Of a DNA stretch of 64,000 nt, positions 1-8,252 are shown one piece after another. The first letter of the stretch is position 1, and each line of letters opens with the position of its first letter. This DNA comes from Mactra quadrangularis. Its lineage: Eukaryota > Mollusca > Bivalvia > Venerida > Mactridae. A program made the translations under genes and the position numbers. Location of the stretch: assembly GCA_025267735.1 (NCBI GenBank), contig CM046311.1, positions 30,299,399 through 30,363,398 of the forward strand. Reading direction: 5' to 3'. Below the pieces are notes generated by a model that made no database searches, was not told the origin of the DNA, and saw only the letters and a program-made list of their open reading frames with translations.

Positions 1-733
1 TTTCTAAATGTATGATATTATATTTCATGCAGATTTATGTAGACTGTTCTACTTATAATATAACAAATTACATGACTACACCAGGGACATTTATATAAGG
101 TACTGACAATACTTTTTTGCAACCACAATATTTGTTTTCTTGCAAAGGTTACTTGTTATCAAGTTAAGGTTACTTGTTATCAAGTTAAGGTTACTTGTTA
201 TCTAGAGCAACTGACTTGCAAGCAGGTGGTCAAAGGTTCTAATCACTCAATTAGTACTCAACTTTCCTATCCTTATTTATGTATAAGACTTAATAAAGGT
301 GAAAAGATTACAAATAACCCAAATTCTATAATTCTTATTTATAAAAGCTATGGCAGACCTTCACCAATCTTGTCAATAACTTCAAAATGTTTCTCAACTT
401 CAGGAACAAATTCATATAAACATTCTATTTCTTCTTGTACATCCACTGAAGCAGAGAAAAATAAATTTTATAATCAAGCAATATTGCACATCAAATTTAA
501 AAGTCATGGGTCTACAGTCAGGTCATCTACAACAGCAACTTTTGTCATTAATGAGGTAAATAAAGATTTTAGTTTTTTTTCATGGTTTACTCTTCTGACT
601 TCCCTTTCATTTCTAGTTTTTCCTCGATGAACCTGTTGATGAAGATGTTTGTAAGTCTGGTCATGGTGTGTTATAATACATGTATCTACTTTAGAGGTGT
701 AGCAAATTCGCAATACACTTCTTGAGTGGTGAC
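1..733. other. Left edge, no gene seen
   Basis: AT-rich DNA. The only structure I see is a 21-bp tandem repeat, entered separately. The short open frames here (for example 226-630) have no recognisable domain and look like chance. Confidence 0.6.
147..202. repeat. 21-bp tandem repeat, about 2.7 copies
   Basis: Units beginning GGTTACTTGTTATCAAGTTA start at 147, 168 and 189; the third is partial. The copies are essentially identical. Confidence 0.85.
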
Positions 734-1136
734 TAGGGCTGCCACAATATACTGGTGTACCAGTGTATCAGTATATTGCAATACGCAGCTGCAGCAATAC
801 GTACCACGGTACAATTTTAATGTACCTGTATTTGGCGATATTTTTTATTTCATTGAAATAATTCTACCCTTCGCGAAATTAAAGTAGCGATAAGTCAGTT
901 TTTCCATTGTTCATTCCATCTAACCTGAAGTTGCAAGAATTTAACCGATTGGGTCCCATCTCAGTCCTAAATGACCGTAAATACTTAAAGAGGCTAGATT
1001 CTATCAGTAGCTGCATATGCATTGTTTCTGTTAAATGCAATGAAGGAACAACAAATCTAAATGCCCCCAATATATCGGGGTACGTATCACGATATGATGA
1101 CAGCATATTGCAATCTGGCGTATTGTGACAGCCCTA
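734..1136. mobile_element. hAT-like MITE, 403 bp
   Basis: The left end TAGGGCTGCCACAATA and the right end TATTGTGACAGCCCTA are inverted copies of one another with one mismatch. The flanking 8-mers GTGGTGAC (726-733) and GTTGCGAC (1137-1144) match at 6 of 8 positions, as expected for an aged hAT target duplication. There is no coding capacity. The ends resemble those of the large hAT-like element at 18644-24584. Confidence 0.75.
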
Positions 1137-1382
1137 GTTGCGACATAGTTCACATAGTATTGAAGCCAAATGTGGTAAATTTGATCACATAAACAGTTGG
1201 TTTTTAAGCTCCTTTATAGTTTTACAGTAATTATGTCTTCCATTCATGACGTTAACACAGACACTGATGAGTACACTTTTATACACGTTGTTTTGCAAAA
1301 ATCATGTAACCTTTATAGTGTTCTTGTTTTTCACACTTGCTACTTATGTCTCTTGTTAGTATCAGAGGGAACACATCTAGTT

Positions 1383-1705
1383 CAGTCTAGTTTAGCGGAC
1401 TCCGTAAGTAAATATAAGTATGCATGTGCAGCATGCTGTTTCAATGAGCAGACGTGCAAAGGATAAGTGTCGTTTATTTTCTGTTATCATTGGGGCTGCT
1501 GCCCCCACACCCCCCACTGATATTAAAAATGGGTAACAAAAATGCATTTTAAAATAGTTATTAAAAAATAATTCATTTAAGACATGAATAAAAAACTGCA
1601 TGGGTAAAAACAAAATGGCGTCCAAAATTAGTCAACAACGCAACGTTTGAGCATGCACAATAGCTTCAGAATACAGCAAACATCCCGGGTCTGCTAAACT
1701 AGATT
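1383..1705. mobile_element. Possible small TIR element
   Basis: AGTCTAGTTTAGCGGACTC near 1383 reappears in inverted form near 1687-1705 with a few mismatches. No clear target duplication is visible. The interior includes a C-rich low-complexity run near 1497-1520. Confidence 0.3.
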
Positions 1706-1904
1706 CTATCCGTATAAGAGTGATAGTTCTGAAGATAATCGGCCCCTGATGTTAAACGTGGCTAATTTTGAGGACTACTGTCATACCTAACGGTCAACGC
1801 CCTCACTTGGTCACTCTGAAATTCTGAATGACCTGTGGTGATCATACATTGGTAGGTGACTATATAGTCACTTCCAACAGCCTTGCTGTTGGGTTAACCC
1901 TTTA

Positions 1905-1975
1905 GCGACGCGGTTGAGTGTCTCGCTTACCACACGGGAGAACCAGGTTCGATTCCCAGTCATGGCATGTATGGT
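1905..1975 (+). repeat. tRNA-like sequence (SINE head or decayed tRNA)
   Basis: A B-box-like GGTTCGATTCC lies near 1947, downstream of a weak A-box-like stretch. No clean acceptor stem can be drawn and no known SINE body follows. Read as a tRNA-derived relic rather than a working gene. Confidence 0.35.
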
Positions 1976-2958
1976 TTTTATTCCCCCAATTTACTTTAGA
2001 CGCATAAAATTTGCCCGAGCCCAGATGTCGACAGTTCTGACGTTCAAAAAATGATTTATACTTACATGGTAGTCTATCAACATTGATCTTTCTTCTAGAA
2101 GACGGTGAGTTAACAGACGTTCCATCTCGGACATCCATGACTTTATCTTGTCTTATTTAGAAAGCTGGTTTAAATTACACGACGGTACACTTTTCTCTGT
2201 GAATTATTGTTTACACTTCGAAGAACGCGGGAAATTGTTACCGGCGATCCGTTTTAACCGTACCTTGTGAAATTTACTTTTTTTATAAGGATTGCTTCCC
2301 CTGAGTTAGTTCTCTGATCACTGTGCATGATAGACCGGATACCTCTCTTGGACTCAGTTCATTATTTATTGATAAGGCGATGCTTTAAACAGTTATATCT
2401 AGTTTGAAGATATAAGATAATGTTTTTTTTGTTCCAAAATTATCTTTAGCAATTCAAACAATCATTATTAAATCTAAATAACCACTTTTTTAGTACATGA
2501 CATGTACTAAAATTAAATAGGATTTAAGAAGATGTCTACATGAGGGTTTAACTGCCTTAAATACAGAATTAAACCATTTGAAAAGTTAATATGCATGATT
2601 TTAGTACCCAGACTGACAAGCTTAGCATAGTTTGTGACCTTATAAGTGACTCACTGGCATACAATAACAGTTTTAAACCAGATTTAGCCAACTATTTTAA
2701 GTTATAGGGAGTGCCAGTACATCCAGTAAAGAGTACGCGCGGCTTACCCTACGTGAAAACATTAATTGTTCGTCCTTCACTAGATAGCATACATCCCACA
2801 TAACCGCTGAGAGACACACCATGAACAGCAGCAAGATTCGTCTACAGGTACACAGACAGTACACTGACCGCACTCCAGGCTTTGCCACCAGAATAACAGA
2901 GAACACCGGCTGGGGGACATATCGCATCGACAATTCCTTGCTTGTCTCCATATATTCT
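1976..2958. other. No gene seen
   Basis: AT-rich DNA without an ORF, repeat or hairpin that I can support. The minus-strand open frame at 2697-3077 runs into the LTR element next door and shows no domain. Confidence 0.5.
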
Positions 2959-3103
2959 TGTAACCGGGTAACAAAAATATGCAGCCTAACCGGGACTCGA
3001 ACCCAGGACCTCTCGCTTACAGGGCGAGTGCTCTCCCGGACTGAGCTATATGGCCGCTTACATATCCTTCTTCCCATAATGTGAACAGGTAAGTACCGTG
3101 AAA
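2959..3103 (-). repeat. TRIM LTR (3' LTR in element sense)
   Basis: This LTR contains, on the minus strand, TAGCTCAGTCCGGGAGAGCA (A box), an anticodon arm CTCGC-CCTGTAA-GCGAG with anticodon TGT (Thr), and GGGTTCGAGTCCC (B box). A T-run follows on the same strand, as a Pol III terminator would. The acceptor stem is imperfect. Its terminal bases have decayed (TGTAACC for TGTCACA). Confidence 0.65.
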
Positions 3104-3115
3104 TACTCCCCCACG
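3104..3115 (-). other. Polypurine tract of the TRIM-like element
   Basis: The minus strand reads CGTGGGGGAGTA immediately before the LTR, the expected site for plus-strand priming. Confidence 0.5.
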
Positions 3116-3209
3116 AACTGGAAATTCGTTTCGAATTTCAGAATTCCAGGTCATTTAGGGAGCATTTATTTTTTACAAGCGTTTCTCAACTGACCAAGTA
3201 ATTGTCACA

Positions 3210-3227
3210 GTCCCATGTCGGGCGCCA
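3210..3227 (-). other. Primer-binding site of the TRIM-like element
   Basis: The minus strand reads TGGCGCCCGACATGGGAC, 2 bases inside the LTR. It is complementary to a tRNA 3' end of the tRNA-Lys type; TGGCGCCC is the well-known Lys PBS core. Confidence 0.6.
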
Positions 3228-3229
3228 AA

Positions 3230-3372
3230 TGTCACAGGGTAAGAAAAATATGCAGCCTGACCGGGACTGGTACCCCGGACTCTCGCTTACAGGGCAAGTG
3301 CTCTCCCGACTGAGCTATCCGACCGCTTACATATCCTTCTTCCCATAATGTGAACAGGTAAGTGCCGTGACA
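3230..3372 (-). repeat. TRIM LTR (5' LTR in element sense)
   Basis: A 143-bp repeat with perfect TGTCAC/GTGACA ends. The tRNA-like part keeps the A box (TAGCTCAGTCGGGAGAGCA), but the B box is damaged (GGGGTACCAGTCCC). Confidence 0.65.
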
Positions 3373-3600
3373 TACTCTTCAATATACAGCACAGCATTGT
3401 TGACATACACCAGCTTACAATGAATCAGCACAGTTACCAGGATGTGACCAATATACACAGAATTACCCAGGTACCTTCTGGTTATGTATAGTGTTTGTTA
3501 ATTAAAACTCATGATCTGTTTCAATTACTGACACATGCTAGTCTGTTAATTATATTATGTAATTGATAAGGTGTCACAAACTGACTGCTACTACTTAATT

Positions 3601-3790
3601 GAGCCGCGAACGTGGCGTAGTGGTTAGCATGTCTGACTTCGAATCCGGAGATCGCGGGTTTGAACCCGGTCGCGGAAGGTCATACCCGCTGTACATGAGT
3701 TGTCGGCCTCGGGGTAGGATACATGAGTTGTCGGCCTCGGGGTAGGGTAAGTTAGTACTGGTGATAGAAAAGTGTATAGGAAACCTATAG
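3601..3790 (+). mobile_element. tRNA-headed SINE, family B-like body
   Basis: The head has GTGGCGTAGTGGTTAGCA (A box) and GGGTTTGAACCC (B box), and the outer bases CCGCGA and TCGCGG can pair. A 28-29-bp unit (ATGAGTTGTCGGCCTCGGGG core) is duplicated in tandem at about 3693-3749. The part after it (GTTAGTACTGGTGATAGA) matches the core of the SINE at 27497. The 3' tail is lost. Confidence 0.6.
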
Positions 3791-3814
3791 TAGGAAGAGC
3801 TGACCATCATATAC

Positions 3815-3891
3815 ACATTCTCGTTCCCAGAGTCTAGCAGGATTCTCAATACTAGCTTGAGAATCCTACTAGACTCTGGGAACGAGAATGT
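3815..3891. repeat. Near-perfect hairpin, 35-bp arms (foldback family)
   Basis: Arms 3815-3849 and 3857-3891 pair at 34 of 35 positions across a 7-base loop. The ends ACATTCTCGTTCC / GGAACGAGAATGT recur in hairpins at 21844-21882 and 49265-49343, so this is a small dispersed foldback family. Confidence 0.85.
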
Positions 3892-4561
3892 CGTATACAT
3901 GGCCTAAATATGTGTTGAATACGACGTTAAAAAAAGGAAAACAAAAAACAAACAAAAAACCACTGCTAAATTGTTATACAAGTTATCATCAAAATGTATT
4001 AATCTTGCGGCTTATAAATACATTGTATTATAGATTATTTTCATTTACAAAAACCATCTCAATATTACGTTTTCCATGTATAAACCCTTAAGAACAACTC
4101 GAAGAAAGACGGTGAGAGAAATGAATAGGTAGGAAAAATGTCAAGATTAATAGATAAGTACAATGGAAATTTTAATAATTAATATATTTTGGACTTCACA
4201 CTCTCAAATACTTGTTTTAAATTTGAGAGATGGTGGAGCTTTGGACTTTTTGCTTACTCCTCTAACTCCATTACCAGGAGTCCAGCATTCTGTATATAGA
4301 AGGTGGAGATATCACCTCATTTCTAAGACGCACAACGCTTCGCAGAATTCGGCGATTTAATGGTACGCAACAGAATATAATGCGGCGCACGAAGAACAAA
4401 ATCGTTGGATATTTTCGCTTTTTGACAAAATTATTGATAAAATAAATGATCACTTAGAACTACTGGAATATCAAGCCATAGATACTAGGTACTTTTAAAC
4501 CTCTAAAGGTACAGATGCATAGTTAAACCGTGTATTCTACTTTCGATTTCAAATGTCTGTG
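3892..4561. other. No gene seen
   Basis: AT-rich DNA. The short plus-strand frames (3888-4091, 4163-4360) show no domain or homology that I recognise. Confidence 0.5.
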
Positions 4562-4566
4562 TAAAG

Positions 4567-4875
4567 CAGGCACGTAGGAAGCATTTTCAGATTGGGAGGG
4601 GGGGGGGGGCTAATTTGTTGAGATTTTTTTAAAGAAAACGTAAATGTTTCCTAATGTTACAGTTCTTATGTTTAAGTTCAATTTTACACTGCATTTGAGC
4701 ATCTTGTTCCATAAAAAGTGTTTGCAAAATTGATTTTGCCGAAAAAGCATACATGTATCAATCAATTTAATGTGACAGATAAAGTAAAGATCCTCAATCA
4801 CTATGACTGCTGAAAATATTGGGGGGGGGCTAAGCCCCCCCTAGCCCCCCCCCCCCCCCCGTTTCTACGGGCCTG
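4567..4875. mobile_element. MITE with TAAAG target duplication, 309 bp
   Basis: The left end CAGGCACGTAGGAAGC and the inverted right end CAGGCCCGTAGAAACG match at 12 of 16 positions. Exact 5-bp repeats TAAAG lie at 4562-4566 and 4876-4880. G- and C-runs near both ends (4604 and 4822-4860) can pair. The ends resemble those of the larger element at 12138-15199. Confidence 0.8.
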
Positions 4876-4880
4876 TAAAG

Positions 4881-5960
4881 AATGACAGGTGTAAACACGT
4901 TATGATGGAGGTTTAACTACCGGTTAAAAAGTTCATCTAACGAGGATAGTTGGTTGGATAGTTAAATTTTATTGAGTAGACACAAGATAGATACTCTATT
5001 TGTTCAGTATACTTAAAGGGGAAATTATTAAAATATAAGCATTGCCACGTGTTTTCAGGTAAATAAACAGTTTTACCCATGATGCTCGGCGTCTCCGTAC
5101 AAAGATCAGTCAGACGGTTAGTGTACAGAATGGGAGTCCAGCTCAAATAGATGGTAACTCACAACTTTACTGGTGACAGATCCACCATCACTTTTTGCTT
5201 TTTTTAATGATGAACAAAGAACATGAATTTACAACAGCAAAGCTTTGCTTTGATTAATTAATAGAATCTACCATGATTGTAGTATCTACCATAATCGATT
5301 AGAATCTAACTGTCAAAAGGTGCTGGTAATCTTATCATTCATATTTCCTATATTTTTAGTTGACACATGGACCCTCCTTTGTAGACAATCCTAAATTTCA
5401 AGTGTTTTGTATTTCTTTTGAAAAACGGTGTCTCAAGATTTAAATAGTGAAATGGATAATCCCAAAGAATCTTGTTTGAAACATTTAAATCTTAATGTAG
5501 TTTTAATTCTCACAGGAAAGTCAGTTCCAATTGTTGACAATCCCCTTGGCTGAAGACATGAGATCTAAATTTTGGTCTCAATATTTTATTGGTTTTTTTC
5601 TGGGTTTCCGTTTACATTTTGTGAGGGTCTAAAGGATGGTTTAGAAAGGAGGTAAGTTTTTATTTTTTATTAATTTTTATCACTGGTATGAACTTTGTGG
5701 TCATGTCTGGTAACAAATTTTATTCTGACTAAAATATTTGTAAACTTTATAAAATATAAATCTGTGTAAGGTGTGTACACTGTCTCAAATATTGGTTTAA
5801 TATCCAATTTTGCGTGTCTCTGAACAGTGTCCGAATCACGGATTATGCGAGAACCATTCAATTGTGGACATCCAATCAGTGTATCCATATTCCATAAACA
5901 AACTTTATTGCTAATTTTCATTCAGTTAAATGCTTTTGTTTCAACAAAACTCGCCTAAAT
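4881..5960. other. No gene seen
   Basis: AT-rich DNA. Minus-strand frames at 4937-5146 and 5670-5921 have no recognisable domain and are probably chance. Confidence 0.5.
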
Positions 5961-5969
5961 GCCGATAAT

Positions 5970-6488
5970 CAATCTCTCATACAGAGTTGTCGATCCTTAC
6001 AGTGATCTATATCTCTGTAAACGTCTCAGGTTTTACAAGATTCTTGTAAAATAGTAATAAAATTTAGATTTTGTATCGCAAGCGTAATTCGTCTTTTATA
6101 TGTTATCTTAAAGTTTTGCGTGAAATAGAATTTTATTATAGGCGAAATCCAATTTTTAAAGAGTTATATTTACAAGAACTATTTTCTTGTGAAATGTCTT
6201 CCTATTCTGAGTAATCTGGCTTTTTTACTCATCCGCTAAAATGTCAACAATAGATGATATTGCTAAAAATTATGACAAAAATTTAGTGCTAAGGGACTGT
6301 CAACGACAAACCTTTGAACATCTTCAAGACAAGAAAGGTGATCTGTTAGTTAGTTTGTCTGTTGCGTATGGAAAAAATTCAAAAATTGTCACATGATCGT
6401 TTGAACAATCACGTGTTTGGGACTACTTTCGAGACGTTAACAGAGATAGAGATCACTGTAAGGATCGACAACTCTGTATGAGAGATTG
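5970..6488. mobile_element. MITE with 60-bp TIRs and 9-bp target duplication (MULE-like)
   Basis: Both ends read CAATCTCTCATACAGAGTTG inward, and about 60 bp of each end match with roughly 2 differences. The exact 9-mer GCCGATAAT lies at 5961-5969 and 6489-6497. Long TIRs with a 9-bp duplication are typical of Mutator-like elements; Merlin (8-9 bp) is the alternative. There is no transposase frame. The near-identical TIRs suggest a fairly recent insertion. Confidence 0.85.
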
Positions 6489-6803
6489 GCCGATAATGAT
6501 AGTCATTTCAACCGCATGTGACGCGAAAACAAAATCATAAATCAGCGAAATTATTAAGTCCATGCAGTGTTCCGTTATTTAACTGACAAACTAAATCAAC
6601 AAAACAATTGAACGTGCCATTGTTATAATAGTTAACAATTCTATATCACTTTCATTTTGTTTCTCTGAATACTCTGTATATTCTCTGCATGAAATGTATA
6701 CTTAAGTTTTTTCTTTGTCATAAAATATCTTGATGTAAGTTACCAAATGTTAAACTTCCCCTATAGCTGATAAGCTTATGTACATGTAAACTATCGGCTG
6801 CAT

Positions 6804-6962
6804 GTTCAGTAACGACTGTTAGCTAACGTTACGGGACAGCTTAACCCGAAGACAACTCAACCCACGAATAACTCAACTTAAAGTTGTGACAACTCAACCC
6901 GTTAGTTGGGGATTAGGTTGTCTCAGATTGAGTTATCTTGGCATAAATTTGATCCGACCCTA
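6804..6962 (+). repeat. Dispersed repeat with ACAACTCAACC units
   Basis: Starts GTTCAGTAACGACTGTTAGC and carries several ACAACTCAACC-like words in both orientations. An inverted copy lies at 50305-50443. I cannot assign a family. Confidence 0.6.
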
Positions 6963-7329
6963 ATGTTACGGAAATTTACTGAACGTACGAGGTAATTGCT
7001 ACAGTTAAGTACATTGGTTTACCAAAAGCCACTATAACAGTTTATAACGATATAAAGAGTGATATATTTACTACTGTCAGCTTAAATAGCACAATCATTA
7101 CATTTTATAATCTAGTCTTTACTTCTTTACATTTTATAAAAAATTAGAAACAAATATGTGTCTTTCATAACCATTATCTATATTATGGAATGAAAACATT
7201 TGAAGGACACGAATATCAATTTGACCTAATTCAAAACATTATCTTGGTTTATCATTTTCAAAACTACCGGGTACGTTCGAGCATAAAATATATATGGGTA
7301 TTCACTACGAAATATCAAGCAATATGATA
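6963..7329. other. No gene seen
   Basis: AT-rich spacer leading into the minisatellite. Confidence 0.5.
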
Positions 7330-7930
7330 GACAATATAACTTCACATTATTGTCAGGTACACACAATATGACAGACAATGTTATTTGACTTAACTGTCAG
7401 AGGCAAACACTATGGTTGACAATGTTATTTTACATAATTGTTAGAGTAAAACACTATGGTAGACAATGTTATTTTACATAATTGTCGGAGTCAAACACTA
7501 TGGTAGACAATGTTTTTTTACAAAATTGTCAGAGGCAAACAATATAGTAGACAGTGTAATTATTTACATAATTGTCAGAGGCAAACAATGTGGTAGACAA
7601 TGTTTTTTACAAAATTGTCAGAGGCAAACAATATAGTAGACAGTGTAATTATTTTACATAATTGTCAGAGGCAAACAATAATTATGGTTGACAATGTTAT
7701 TTTGCATAATTGTCAGAGGCAAACAATGTGGTAGACAATGTTATTTTACATAATTGTCAGAGGCAATCAATATAGTAAACAGTGTTATTTTACATAATTG
7801 TCAGAGGCAAACACTATGGTAGACAGTGTTATTTTACATAATTGCCACAGGCAAACACTATGGTAGACAGCGTTATTTTACATAATTGTCAGAGGCAAAT
7901 AATTTTATAGACATTATAAGGCAAAACAGA
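7330..7930. repeat. 44-bp minisatellite, about 14 units, each a small hairpin
   Basis: Units starting GACAATG (or GACAGTG) begin at about 7330, 7374, 7418, 7462, 7506, 7550, 7596, 7639, 7690, 7734, 7778, 7822, 7866 and 7910. The period is 44, with three slips. Each unit contains GACAATG, then TTATTTTA, then CATAATTGTC, so GACAAT and ATTGTC can pair. Another constant part is AGAGGCAAACA. The array lies about 320 bp 3' of the TLR stop at 8253. Confidence 0.9.
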
Positions 7931-8252
7931 CGAGAATATTATGTGAATCATCATACACACATCGTCACAGTTATGTTTTTTACATAGTAAAAAGCACAAT
8001 AAAGAACAAAATAATATAAAGCATTCTGATAATTACTCTTGGAAGTCTTGATATGGAACTGGAGTTATAAACATTAGGCTTAGAAAACATGAATAAGAAT
8101 GGCTAGTTCATGAAGTCAATGGGATTGGTCCCCTTTAAACAACCACCCAGATCACTTGTCTTACGGTCCTAAAACATTTTCTTATAGTCTAGATATGAGG
8201 ATTTCAATGAGCAAATTCAAAACAGTCTCGAAATGCCCTTACTAATTGAAAG
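7931..8252. other. 3' flank of TLR locus 1
   Basis: Probable 3' untranslated or flanking DNA of the minus-strand receptor gene. No polyadenylation site can be fixed. Confidence 0.4.

Larger units (their letters stand above)
2959..3372 (-). mobile_element. Miniature LTR retrotransposon (TRIM-like) with tRNA-like LTRs
   Basis: Two direct repeats of about 144 bp flank only 126 bp of internal DNA. Read on the minus strand, the LTR of the better-kept copy starts TGTCACGG and ends CTGTGACA. The internal DNA then begins TTTGGCGCCCGACATGGGAC, which fits a primer-binding site for tRNA-Lys, and ends in the purine run GGGGGAGTA just before the other LTR. There is no coding capacity, so it must have been moved in trans. 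Each LTR holds a tRNA-Thr-like stretch with A and B boxes. The LTRs differ at many sites and I found no clear target duplication, so the insertion is old. Alternative reading: two tandem tRNA-derived SINEs, but that does not explain the PBS, the PPT and the TG...CA ends. Confidence 0.65.

Noticed and set aside
2985..3060. Functional tRNA-Thr (TGT) gene
   Set aside because: The anticodon and T arms are good, but the acceptor stem does not close properly and the stretch lies inside paired LTR-like repeats.
2697..3077. 126-codon minus-strand ORF
   Set aside because: Overlaps the LTR of the miniature retroelement; its Arg- and Ser-rich start comes from the tRNA-like sequence.
4604..4860. G-quadruplex or switch-like G/C runs as a regulatory site
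   Set aside because: The runs lie inside a MITE with a clear target duplication and pair with one another; no separate role is supported.
7330..7930. CRISPR-like array
   Set aside because: Regular 44-bp units, but no unique spacers: the whole unit repeats. The context is eukaryotic.
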